The position numbers and the translations under genes were made by a program. From Streptomyces minutiscleroticus (GTDB taxonomy: Bacteria > Actinomycetota > Actinomycetes > Streptomycetales > Streptomycetaceae): a stretch of 64,000 nucleotides of DNA. The stretch spans positions 1 through 64,000 of the forward strand of contig NZ_BMVU01000046.1 of assembly GCF_014650875.1 (NCBI RefSeq), in the 5' to 3' direction. Numbering within the stretch: position 1 is the first letter of the stretch; every line of letters starts with the position of its first letter. Under the pieces are notes generated by a model. That model was given only the letters and a program-made list of their open reading frames with translations, did no database searches and had not been told where the DNA came from. Positions 44,997 to 53,621 of this stretch are shown in pieces.

Positions 44997-47900
44997 TCAG
45001 TACGTCTCCTCCGGCATCAGGCCCGTCTGCACCAGCGGCTTGCCCCGGCGGCGAGAGACGAAGACGCCCCGGCCCGTCGGCATCGGCCGCGGCCGGACAC
45101 CGCCGATGATGTCTCCCTCGCTCGGGTCGCCGGCCAGGACGAGGCCCTGCGCGCCCAGCTCCTTCATCCGCTGGACGAACGGCTCGTAGGCGGCGCGCCC
45201 GGCGCCCGCGGTGGAGCGGGCGATGATGAAGCGCACGCCCACGTCACGGGCGAACGGCAGCAGCTCGGTCAGGCCCCCCAGCGGGTTCCCGCTCGACGTC
45301 GACACCAGGTCGTAGTCGTCGACGATCACGTACACCGTCGGTCCCTGCCACCAGCTGCGGTCCCGCAGTTGCTGGGCGGTGACCTCGGCCGTGGGCGAGC
45401 GGCGCTGTATCAGGTTGGCCAGCGCGGTCATGTGGTGGTCCATGGCGTTGGACATCGGGATGTACTCCGCCAGGTGCGAAGCGGGGGCCGCGTCCAGCAG
45501 CGAGCGCCTGTTGTCGACCACGAACAGCTTGCACTCGTCGCCCGAATAGCGCTCGGTCAGCTGCTTGATGAGCAGGCGCAGCAGGTTCGACTTGCCCGAC
45601 TCGCTCTCGCCGAAGACCAGGAAGAACGGGTCCTGGTCGAAGTCGAGGAAGACGGGTTCGAGGTTGTCCTCGTCGAGGCCAAAGGCCACTCCGCGCCGCG
45701 GGAAGCGGTCGCCCCGGGGCAACTGCTCGGCAGGGAGCCGGCGCGGGAGCAGGCGGACCTCCGGCGCGCCCGGGGCCTGCCAGTGGCGGGAGACCTCCGC
45801 GACCAGCGCCGAGGTCGCGTCCGGCAGGTCGGTGTCCGAGGTGACGCCGTCGATGCGCGGTACGGCGGCCATGAAGTGCAGCTTCTGCGGCGACTGGCCG
45901 CGGCCGGGCACGCCCGTGGGGACGTTCGCCGCCACCTTGCGGTCCAGCTCGGAGTCCATCGTGTCGCCGAGCCGCAGCTCCAGGCGGTTCATCAGGTGGT
46001 CCTTGAGGTTCGCGCGGACCTCCATGGACCGTGACGCCGTGAGGACCAGGTGGATGCCGTAGCCGAGGCCACGCGCGGCGATGTCCAGGACCGCCGGTTC
46101 CAGACCCTCGTAGTCGGTGCGGAAGTTCCCCCAGCCGTCGATGACCAGGAAGACGTCACCCCAGGGCTGGTCCGCGACCGCGATCTGCCCGCGGGCGCGC
46201 CGGGTGCGGTAGTCCGCGATCGAGGCGATGCCCGCCGAACGGAAGTACTCCTCGCGGCGTGTCATCACGCCGTACACCTCGGAAACCGTGCGCCGCACCT
46301 TCTCCGGGTCGAGACGCGAGGCGACGCCACCCACGTGCGGCAGCCCGGCGATCGCCGCCATACCGCCGCCACCGAAATCGAGCCCGTAGAACTGCACCTC
46401 GTACGGCGTGTGCGTGAGCGCGAAGGACGAGATCAGGGTGCGCAGCAGCGTCGACTTCCCGGACTGCGGGCCGCCGATGATCTGCATGTGGCCCGCCGCG
46501 CCCGAGAAGTCGACCCACAGCGGGTCGCGACGCTGCTCGTACGGCTTGTCGACGAGGCCGACGGGGACGACGAGGCGCCCCGCTCCCTCGTATCCGGGCT
46601 GGGTGAGTCCCCGGCCCTGGACCGCCGTCAGGTCCGGCAGCAGCCCGTCCAGCGCCGGCGGGCTGTCCAGCGGCGGCAGCCACACCTGGTGGGCCGCCGG
46701 GCCCTGCGACTCGAGGCGGCGCACGATCACGTCGAGGACCGTGTCCGCCAGGGCGTCGTCCGTGGTGGAGGACGTCTCCGGGCGCTGCTGCGGTACCGCC
46801 GAGTACTGCACCGGCACTTCGGCCGCCGTGAACACCACAGGTCGCCGGTCCACCGGCAGGGGTCCGCCCGCCTGCGCGGTCCGCGCCGAGCCGGAGCGGT
46901 ACACGCCGGAGACGTACGCCGCCTTGAAGCGCACCATCTCGTCCGTACCGAACTTCAGGAATCCGGAACCGGGGACGTTCGGCAGCTCGTACGCGTCCGG
47001 GACGCCCAGCGCGGCCCGCGACTCGGCGGCCGAGAACGTCCGCAGGCCGATGCGGTACGACAGGTACGTCTCCAGGCCGCGCAGCCGGCCCTCCTCCAGG
47101 CGCTGCGAGGCCAGCAGCAGGTGCACGCCCAGCGACCGGCCGATGCGGCCGATCTGCACGAACATCTCGATGAAGTCCGGCTTCGCGGTCAGCAGCTCGC
47201 TGAACTCGTCGATGACCAGGACCAGGGACGGGATCGGCTGCAGCGGGGCACCGGCCGCGCGCGCCTTCTCGTAGTCGTGGATGTTGGCGTAGTTGCCCGC
47301 GTCGCGCAGCATCTCCTGGCGGCGGTTGAGCTCGCCGCGGATGGAGTCGCCCATGCGGTCGACCAGTGTCAGGTCGTCCGCGAGGTTGGTGATGACGGCT
47401 GCCACGTGCGGCATCTGCGCCATGCCGGCGAACGTCGCGCCGCCCTTGAAGTCGGCGAGGACGAAGTTCAGCGTCTCGGAGGAGTGCGTGACGGCGAGAC
47501 CGAGCACCAGCGTGCGCAGCAGCTCCGACTTTCCGGAGCCGGTGGCGCCCACGCACAGGCCGTGCGGGCCCATGCCCTCCTGCGCGGCCTCCTTGAGGTC
47601 CAGCATCACGGGTCGGCCGTCCTCGCCGACGCCGATCGGCACGCGCAGCCGCTCGGCCAGCGAACGCGGCCTCCAGGTGCGCTTGGTGTCCACCGACGCG
47701 GCGTCCCCGAGGTTCAGCAGGTCGGTGAACTCCAGATTGGCGAGCAGCGGTTCGTCGTCGTCGCCGCCCGACGCCATGCGCAGCGGGGCCAGCTGACGGG
47801 CCAGGGCCTCGGCGGACTCGGGGGAGAGGACGTCCGGAACGCCCTCGTAGACGACGCCGTGGGCGGACTCCAGGTGCAGCGCCTCCGGCCGGACGACGAC

Positions 47901-48965
47901 GGAGAGGTCGCCGCCGGCCCCGGTGAGCTCGCCGGGCACGACCTCGATGACGGTCACGCCCTGCAGCCCCTCGGCCGAGGCCAGGACGGAGTCGGGCAGG
48001 AGCGACAGGCCGTCGAGCACGACGACGATGTGCGGCTCCTCCAGGAGCGGGTCGGCGTTCGGGTGGAAGCGGGGACGGCCGGTCAGCCGGGAGGCGAGCA
48101 GGTCCTCCAGCTCACGGGTGTCGCTGCCGATGAGACGGCGGCTGCCGGCACCGTCGACCGCGCCGGGCGCCTGCACGTGCGGCAGCCACTTCGCCCACTC
48201 CCAGTGCGGCAGGGCCTCACGCCCCGCCGCCACCACGATCATCAGGTCCTCGGGGGAGTGCAGTGAGGCCAGCGAGCCGGTCAGAGCGCGTACGGAAGAC
48301 CGCACCGACCGCGGTTCACCGCTGACCGTGACGTGGTAGAAGGCGCGCAGCGAGACCGCCATGGGCAGGTCGTCCAGCGTGCTGTGGGTGGCGACGAAGC
48401 GCTGCATCGCGCCCGCGGTCAGCGGTTCCAGCTGGTCCACCGGGCCGGTCTCGGGGCTGACGAGCGACGTGGCGAGCGGCTGCGGACCGAGGCCGATGCG
48501 CACCTGGGCGAAGTCCTCGTCGCCCGGGCGCCGCTCCCACACCCGACTGCCCTCGGCGACGAGCGCCCACAGCTGCTCGGGGGAGGGGTGGAGGTAGTAC
48601 TGGGCGTCGCGCTGCGCCTTCGCGGTGTCCACGGCCGCGCGCCGGGTCTGCGACAGGTAGCTGAGGTAGTCACGGCGCAGGTCGGCCAGCTGTCCCTGGG
48701 AGCCACGCCGGAAGCGGACCACCATCGCGATGGACATGGCCACCGTCGACGCGATCATCACCATGCCCATGACCTTCATGAACGGCTGCCCGCTCGTGAA
48801 GAAGAAGACCACCGAGCCGCCCATGCCCAGGGTCGGCAGCAGTTGCATCAGGACGCTCTCCTGATTGCTCCGCGGCAATTCGGGCGGAGGCTGCAGAAAA
48901 ACGTCTTCCGTGGGCACTTCGGACGGCAGCGCCCTCGGCGGGCGCTTCACGACGATGTGGCTCAC
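44997..48965 (-). CDS. eccC: Type VII secretion ATPase EccC
   Basis: 1322 residues, fused EccCa/EccCb form. The N-terminus (IVVKRPPR...) and two helices (about 40-80) are followed by three FtsK/SpoIIIE-type ATPase domains. Their Walker A lysines are K479 (GATGSGKS), K837 (GGPQSGKS) and K1125 (GESESGKS). Walker B of the first domain is LVLVIDEFSELL. EccC powers ESX export and recognises WXG100 partners through its C-terminal domains. Divergent from eccD. Confidence 0.96.
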   Translation of the reverse strand: MSHIVVKRPPRALPSEVPTEDVFLQPPPELPRSNQESVLMQLLPTLGMGGSVVFFFTSGQPFMKVMGMVMIASTVAMSIAMVVRFRRGSQGQLADLRRDYLSYLSQTRRAAVDTAKAQRDAQYYLHPSPEQLWALVAEGSRVWERRPGDEDFAQVRIGLGPQPLATSLVSPETGPVDQLEPLTAGAMQRFVATHSTLDDLPMAVSLRAFYHVTVSGEPRSVRSSVRALTGSLASLHSPEDLMIVVAAGREALPHWEWAKWLPHVQAPGAVDGAGSRRLIGSDTRELEDLLASRLTGRPRFHPNADPLLEEPHIVVVLDGLSLLPDSVLASAEGLQGVTVIEVVPGELTGAGGDLSVVVRPEALHLESAHGVVYEGVPDVLSPESAEALARQLAPLRMASGGDDDEPLLANLEFTDLLNLGDAASVDTKRTWRPRSLAERLRVPIGVGEDGRPVMLDLKEAAQEGMGPHGLCVGATGSGKSELLRTLVLGLAVTHSSETLNFVLADFKGGATFAGMAQMPHVAAVITNLADDLTLVDRMGDSIRGELNRRQEMLRDAGNYANIHDYEKARAAGAPLQPIPSLVLVIDEFSELLTAKPDFIEMFVQIGRIGRSLGVHLLLASQRLEEGRLRGLETYLSYRIGLRTFSAAESRAALGVPDAYELPNVPGSGFLKFGTDEMVRFKAAYVSGVYRSGSARTAQAGGPLPVDRRPVVFTAAEVPVQYSAVPQQRPETSSTTDDALADTVLDVIVRRLESQGPAAHQVWLPPLDSPPALDGLLPDLTAVQGRGLTQPGYEGAGRLVVPVGLVDKPYEQRRDPLWVDFSGAAGHMQIIGGPQSGKSTLLRTLISSFALTHTPYEVQFYGLDFGGGGMAAIAGLPHVGGVASRLDPEKVRRTVSEVYGVMTRREEYFRSAGIASIADYRTRRARGQIAVADQPWGDVFLVIDGWGNFRTDYEGLEPAVLDIAARGLGYGIHLVLTASRSMEVRANLKDHLMNRLELRLGDTMDSELDRKVAANVPTGVPGRGQSPQKLHFMAAVPRIDGVTSDTDLPDATSALVAEVSRHWQAPGAPEVRLLPRRLPAEQLPRGDRFPRRGVAFGLDEDNLEPVFLDFDQDPFFLVFGESESGKSNLLRLLIKQLTERYSGDECKLFVVDNRRSLLDAAPASHLAEYIPMSNAMDHHMTALANLIQRRSPTAEVTAQQLRDRSWWQGPTVYVIVDDYDLVSTSSGNPLGGLTELLPFARDVGVRFIIARSTAGAGRAAYEPFVQRMKELGAQGLVLAGDPSEGDIIGGVRPRPMPTGRGVFVSRRRGKPLVQTGLMPEETY

Positions 48966-49040
48966 TGCTCACCCAATCCCTTGCCGGCCCAGGGTCCTCC
49001 GCCCGCCGCCCCGTGTCAGGCGGACGTGGGCCGCCGCGTG

Positions 49041-49046
49041 ATCCTA
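49041..49046 (-). promoter_or_regulatory. Possible eccC promoter -10
   Basis: Minus-strand TAGGAT about 75 bases before the eccC ATG. The -35 is not convincing. Confidence 0.35.
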
Positions 49047-49073
49047 CTGACTTCATACGGGACCGGTGAGCGG

Positions 49074-49079
49074 TAAGGT
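49074..49079 (+). promoter_or_regulatory. Possible eccD promoter -10
   Basis: TAAGGT with a weak CTTCAT 17 bases upstream, about 200 bases before the eccD start. Confidence 0.35.
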
Positions 49080-49278
49080 GCCGGATGTTCGCGTGAGCAC
49101 ACGCGGCCAGGCCGGACAATCACGGCATTCCATGTGATGTGGAGGCGCGCGGAGTTCCTTGACGCACCGTGCGGGCCGCGGTCCCGCACCTCGTGGGGGA
49201 GCGGCGGAGCGCACAGGAGGAACGGGCGCAAGACCTTCACATCACGGACGCGCAACCATCACTGAGGGGGAGCAGCAG

Positions 49279-50793
49279 GTGAGCATGACGGCCTCCGCGG
49301 CGGCCGCCGGGGCCGCCGGTCCCGGCACCGGAGCCCCTTCCGGGGCGGGCACGGGACTCGGTTTCTGCCGGGTGACCATCGTCGCGCCGGACAGCCGGAT
49401 CGACGTGGCGCTGCCCGACGACATCCCGGTCGCCGACATCTACCCGGAGATCCTCCGGCTCTCCCAGCAGAGCCCCGCCGAGGGCGCGCCGGTCGGCTAC
49501 CACCTCGTACGCCGCGACGGCACGGTCCTCGACAGTTCCCGTTCCTTCGCCGCCCAGCGCATCCTCGACGGCGAACTCCTCACGCTGAGGCCCTTCGCCG
49601 AGTCGCTGCCGCCCGCCGTCTTCGACGACGTGTCCGAGGCCGTGGCCTCCGCGGTCACCCGCGAGCGTGCCCTGTGGAGCGGGGCGTTGACGCGTGGCGC
49701 CGGCCTCGTCGGCGGAGGCGTCCTGCCGGCGCTGCTCGCCTTCGTGGCCTGGACCGCCGATCCGCGGCACGACATGCACAGCCTGCCGGGCATCCTCGCG
49801 GCCGTCGCCGGCGTCCTCCTGGTGGTCCTCGCCGCCGTACGCGCACGGGTCTACGACGACCGCGCCTCGGCGATCGCGCTGGGACTCGGCGCCCTGCCGA
49901 ACATGGCGGTGGCGGGCTCCGGACTGCTCCCCCTCGCCGACGGCCAGGGCGTCAGCAAGCTGCAGTTCCTCCTCGGCTGCGCGGCGGTGCTCGTGGCCTC
50001 GGTGGTCCTCACGCTCTGCTCGCCGCGCGGCGACGGCCCGTTCGTGGCCTTCGTGTTCGCCTCCGCCATCGGCCTGATCACCGTGTTCGTGGCGATCCTC
50101 GCGCACTGGACCCCGACCGAGACGGCCGCGCTGTGCGCCCCCGTGGCCGTGGGTGCCCTGGCCTTCCTGCCCGGTCTCTCCCTGCGCTTCGCCCGCCTGC
50201 CCATCGGCTTCGACCCGCCGAGCAACACCCAGCGCAGCGCGTACGGAGCCGAGCCCGCCGCACCGGAACCGGTCGACGCCGAGCGCATCGAGGCGCAGGC
50301 CCGCCGCGGTCACGAACTCCTCGTCGGTCTCGTGGGCGGCTGCGCGCTCGTCGCCGTCGCGGCCTGTGCGGTGCTCGGTTTCTCCGACGACGTCTGGGGT
50401 CAGCTGCTCGCGTGCGCGACCGGCGTCGCGCTGCTGATGCGCGCCCATCTGTTCCGGTACACGGCGCAGGTGGCCCCCGTGCTGGCCGCGGGTCTCGCCG
50501 CCCTCGTCCTGCTCGGCCTCGGGCTGGCTCTCAATCCGCCGCAGTCCCTGATGCGCGAGGCCCTGGCCGGCGACCGTACGGCCCTGGACATCCGGACCGT
50601 CTGGCTCATCGCGGTGATCGCCGCGGCCGCCGCCCTCGTCACCATGCTCGGCCTGATGCTTCCGAAGGGTGGGATCACCCCCTTCTGGGGCCGTTTCCTG
50701 GAGATCGCCGAAGGGTTCGTCCTGCTCACCCTCGTGCCGCTGGCCCTCGCGGTCTTCGACGTCTACGCGTCCGCCCGCGCCATGACCAGCTGA
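49279..50793 (+). CDS. eccD: Type VII secretion membrane channel protein EccD
   Basis: 504 residues. After a short Ala/Gly head, residues about 30-110 form the ubiquitin-like YukD domain (CRVTIVAPDSRIDVALPDD, given in part). About eleven hydrophobic helices follow, as expected for EccD, the ESX core membrane protein. GTG 49279 is preceded by GAGGGGGAG at 6 bases; ATG 49285 is an alternative. The next gene follows after 13 bases. Confidence 0.9.
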   Translation: MSMTASAAAAGAAGPGTGAPSGAGTGLGFCRVTIVAPDSRIDVALPDDIPVADIYPEILRLSQQSPAEGAPVGYHLVRRDGTVLDSSRSFAAQRILDGELLTLRPFAESLPPAVFDDVSEAVASAVTRERALWSGALTRGAGLVGGGVLPALLAFVAWTADPRHDMHSLPGILAAVAGVLLVVLAAVRARVYDDRASAIALGLGALPNMAVAGSGLLPLADGQGVSKLQFLLGCAAVLVASVVLTLCSPRGDGPFVAFVFASAIGLITVFVAILAHWTPTETAALCAPVAVGALAFLPGLSLRFARLPIGFDPPSNTQRSAYGAEPAAPEPVDAERIEAQARRGHELLVGLVGGCALVAVAACAVLGFSDDVWGQLLACATGVALLMRAHLFRYTAQVAPVLAAGLAALVLLGLGLALNPPQSLMREALAGDRTALDIRTVWLIAVIAAAAALVTMLGLMLPKGGITPFWGRFLEIAEGFVLLTLVPLALAVFDVYASARAMTS

Positions 50794-50806
50794 GAGGCCC
50801 CGTTCC

Positions 50807-52336
50807 GTGAGCTTCGGCCCGCCTCCTTCCATGTACACGCAGTCCGCCCTGGCCGCGGACGGCCGGCAGAGGAACCACCGCAAGAAGGTGTTGTTCCTCG
50901 TCGTCGGAGCACTTCTGGCCGTCCTGCTGGGCGGGGGTGCCTGGCTGTTCCTGCCGGCCTCCGGTGACTCCGACGGGACGTCGGACAAGTCGGCGGCCGC
51001 CGCCCAGGGACGCCTCGACGTCAGGGAGACGGTCGAACGGCGGCCCGCGAATGTCGCGGGAGCCATGGCCTTCCGGTTCTCGGTCGACGACATGAGCCCC
51101 GGCGAACGGTACGAGATGCCCGGCATGTGGGCCACGGACAAGATCCTCGCCAAGGGCATCAACAGGACCCTCGTGGGCTTCCGGATCGGCACGGACGCGG
51201 CCGTGGGCGACGAGGAGTGGAACCTCCGCCTCTCCGGTCCTCTCTGCGGTGTCACCCGGCGTGTGACCGTCGAGAACCGCACGGCGGTGCTCTTCAAGGA
51301 GGACGACGCCCAGGGCGCGCTCTGCGACCGGCTGGCCTTCGTCGACCTCGACACGGGCGAGAAGCTCTGGGAGACCGGCCTGCCCACTTCCGGGCTCGGC
51401 ACCGTCTCGGACCCCGCAGAGTACCAGAGAACGCCCAGCGTGACCCTGACGCGCGCCACGGTGGTCGTCACCTGGGGCGGCGGTTCGGACGCGTACGACA
51501 TGGACCGCGGCAAGCGCCTGTGGCGCAGCACGGCCGGCGAGTGCGCGCACATGGGCGCGGCCGGCGGGCGGGCGCTGCTGGTCCGGCTCGAGTGCCGGGA
51601 CGCCGGCGCCGGGCCCGGCTCGTCCGACGCGCTCACGTACAAGGTGCGCGAACTGGACCCGCGCAGCGGCGGGACGCGGTGGACGTACTCGGTGGCCCGG
51701 CACGTCAAGGACGTCCGGCTGGTGTCGGCCGACCCCGCCGTCCTGGCCACGTCGGCGGGCGACGCCGAGGTCACGGAGCTGATCTCGCTGGACGGCCGGG
51801 GCGGGCACCGGGCGACGATCGCCCTCAGGAGCGGGCAGTACCTCGGTGAGTGCACCGATGAGACGGACCGTCTCAGCGTCGAGGACTGCCCGACGATCGT
51901 CGTCGGTGCCGGCCAGGTCTTCCTCCGCAGCAAGGAAACGGGCGATCCGCACACGGCCAACTGGATCGTGGGATTCGACCTCGCCACGGGCAAAACCGTG
52001 AAGAAGTTCGAATCAGGGCAGGATCAGTTGCTGTACCCCCTACGGATGAGCGGCGACCGGCTGCTCGCCCTGCGGGAGAGCGGCGACCACATCTCGCCGA
52101 TGGGACTCGTCGCCCTGGATCCGGACACCGGCGAGGAGACGCCCTACCTGTACTTCGACCTGCCCGTCGAGGGATGGACACTGACGGACATGCAGGAGAG
52201 CGACGTCCTCGTCCAGGACGGGCGGCTGTTCTTCGGCGTCAAGGCCGCGACCGGCCCCGACAAGGGCAAGTCCTGGCAGTGGCTGGTCCTGGGCGTCGAG
52301 AGCGCCGCACGGAGCGCCGGGTCCGCCGCGAGGTGA
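50807..52336 (+). CDS. Membrane-anchored PQQ-like beta-propeller protein
   Basis: 509 residues. One helix (KVLFLVVGALLAVLLGGGAWLF, written in part, about 28-48) anchors an extracytoplasmic domain with PQQ-repeat blades such as DTGEKLWETGLP and DRGKRLWRSTAG. Scattered cysteines may form disulfides. Directly behind eccD and probably translated from the same mRNA, so it may be a cell-surface accessory of the ESX system. No enzymatic residues seen. GTG start. Confidence 0.75.
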   Translation: MSFGPPPSMYTQSALAADGRQRNHRKKVLFLVVGALLAVLLGGGAWLFLPASGDSDGTSDKSAAAAQGRLDVRETVERRPANVAGAMAFRFSVDDMSPGERYEMPGMWATDKILAKGINRTLVGFRIGTDAAVGDEEWNLRLSGPLCGVTRRVTVENRTAVLFKEDDAQGALCDRLAFVDLDTGEKLWETGLPTSGLGTVSDPAEYQRTPSVTLTRATVVVTWGGGSDAYDMDRGKRLWRSTAGECAHMGAAGGRALLVRLECRDAGAGPGSSDALTYKVRELDPRSGGTRWTYSVARHVKDVRLVSADPAVLATSAGDAEVTELISLDGRGGHRATIALRSGQYLGECTDETDRLSVEDCPTIVVGAGQVFLRSKETGDPHTANWIVGFDLATGKTVKKFESGQDQLLYPLRMSGDRLLALRESGDHISPMGLVALDPDTGEETPYLYFDLPVEGWTLTDMQESDVLVQDGRLFFGVKAATGPDKGKSWQWLVLGVESAARSAGSAAR

Positions 52337-52389
52337 GGCGGTCGCTCCGCCTCGCCCGCCCGGGTCGGGACCGGGACGGTGGGCGACCG

Positions 52390-52695
52390 TCAGCGCGCAG
52401 AGCCCCGGTCCGCTCCGCCGTCGCCCGACGCCGGCTCCAGATCGAACTCCCCGTCCCGCGCCCCCAGCACGAAGGCGCGCCACTCCGCCTCCGTGTACCT
52501 GAGCACCGTGCCGGGGTCCAGGGACGACCGCATGGCCACCGCTCCCTCGGGCAGGTACGCGATCTCGACCCGCTCCTCGTGGGCCTCCGTGCCCGGCGCG
52601 CCGTGCCACTCGACGTCCGAGATGTCGAGCGCGTACAGCTCGTCCCTCTCCCGCTCCTTGCGAGCCCTGACGTCCTTGTCCTCTGCCTCGGCCAT
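52390..52695 (-). CDS. DUF397 domain protein
   Basis: 101 residues. The core VEWHGAPGTEAHEERVEIAYLP, MRSSLDPGTVLRYTEAEWRAF and GARDGEFDL fits DUF397, small actinobacterial proteins usually encoded next to an XRE-type regulator. No such regulator is in the window. ATG 52695 has GGAAGGGG upstream. A charged N-terminal extension (EDKDVRARKERERDE) is longer than usual. Confidence 0.75.
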   Translation of the reverse strand: MAEAEDKDVRARKERERDELYALDISDVEWHGAPGTEAHEERVEIAYLPEGAVAMRSSLDPGTVLRYTEAEWRAFVLGARDGEFDLEPASGDGGADRGSAR

Positions 52696-52747
52696 GCGAA
52701 GCGACCCCTTCCCGGCACACGGAACGATCCGAACGATCTGCGGGTCC

Positions 52748-52753
52748 AGCCTA
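52748..52753 (-). promoter_or_regulatory. Promoter -10 of DUF397 gene
   Basis: Minus-strand TAGGCT gives a leader of about 46 bases to the DUF397 ATG. Confidence 0.45.
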
Positions 52754-52817
52754 GTGGCCGGGGCCTGCCCGACCAGGGGGATCCCGGGGCCCGGGCCGGG
52801 AGGTCCCACCGGGCTGG

Positions 52818-52823
52818 TACGCT
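52818..52823 (+). promoter_or_regulatory. Promoter -10 of rpsO
   Basis: TACGCT in GGTACGCTGTG, about 178 bases before the rpsO GTG. The long leader could host S15 autoregulation, as in other bacteria; no specific structure is proved here. Confidence 0.45.
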
Positions 52824-53000
52824 GTGTGACGGCCGTATGTGTACGCACCCCCGGACCCCGCCGGAGGCGCTCCGTCAGGAGTCGTCCAGGGAATCTGGAG
52901 GTCGCGCCCAGCGGATCCCCGCCTCCCGAGTCACGGAAGCTCCCCTGAGAAGTGGACCAGGGGCACTCGGTGGCCATCAAGAAGACTACGAGGAGTACGC

Positions 53001-53288
53001 GTGTCGCTCGACGCCGCCACGAAGAAGCAGATCATGTCCGAGTTCGGTACCAAGGAGGGCGACACCGGCTCCCCCGAGGTCCAGGTCGCGCTGCTGTCCC
53101 GCCGCATCTCGGACCTGACCGAGCACCTCAAGACGCACAAGCACGACCACCACTCCCGTCGTGGTCTGCTGATCCTGGTCGGTCAGCGCCGCCGCCTGCT
53201 GCAGTACCTGGCCAAGAAGGACATCCAGCGCTTCCGTACGCTGGTCGACCGCCTCGGCATCCGCCGCGGTGCGGCGGGCGCCCGCTAA
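53001..53288 (+). CDS. rpsO: Ribosomal protein S15
   Basis: 95 residues, the standard length. LDAATKKQIMSEF, TGSPEVQVALLSRRI and HDHHSRRGLLILVGQRRRLL identify uS15, a 16S rRNA-binding assembly protein. GTG 53001 with GAGGAG upstream gives the conserved N-terminus; longer frames from 52839 are rejected. Confidence 0.96.
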   Translation: MSLDAATKKQIMSEFGTKEGDTGSPEVQVALLSRRISDLTEHLKTHKHDHHSRRGLLILVGQRRRLLQYLAKKDIQRFRTLVDRLGIRRGAAGAR

Positions 53289-53621
53289 GACGCCGTGAAG
53301 GGAGCGGTTCCCACTCAGAGGGGGCCGCTCCCTTTGCTGTACGTGCGGAGTGTCACCACCCCTTTGTAGGGTGGTAGCACAACGGCATACGTACGACGCG
53401 GCGCGGGTACCGCGACAGAGCACGGCGATGACGTGCGACACCGCGCCGCACCAGGAGGAGCGCACCTCGCCGCCGGTCCTCGGTAGTGGCCCCCGGGAGG
53501 ACACCGACCCCCGGGTGCTTCGATCGAAGACCGGCCCGAACAGACGGAGCGCTTCTCCGCCCCAGCCCTCCCGCCACACGGGCAGGTGGGCGAAAGACGA
53601 AAAAGTATGGAGAAAACGCTG
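53289..53621. other. 333-bp gap between rpsO and pnp
   Basis: Begins with the intercistronic hairpin. A TTTGTAGGGTGG segment near 53363-53374 may include a TAGGGT -10 for a second pnp promoter. The rest is leader. No gene is supported. Confidence 0.5.
53298..53334 (+). terminator. rpsO-pnp intercistronic hairpin
   Basis: AAGGGAGCGG (53298-53307) pairs perfectly with CCGCTCCCTT (53325-53334). It likely attenuates rpsO transcripts. The rpsO-pnp spacer is a reported RNase III processing region in streptomycetes, by recall. Confidence 0.7.

Larger units (their letters stand above)
48966..49278. other. 313-bp divergent gap between eccC and eccD
   Basis: Carries back-to-back promoter candidates at 49041-49046 and 49074-49079 and a long eccD leader ending in GAGGGGGAG. 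The in-frame upstream extension of eccD (to 49159) is rich in Arg/Gly/Pro and lacks conservation features. Confidence 0.5.
52696..53000. other. 305-bp divergent gap between DUF397 gene and rpsO
   Basis: Contains the two promoters above and the rpsO leader with a CCCCT/AGGGG hairpin (about 52942-52968) ahead of GAGGAG at 52990-52995. Confidence 0.5.
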
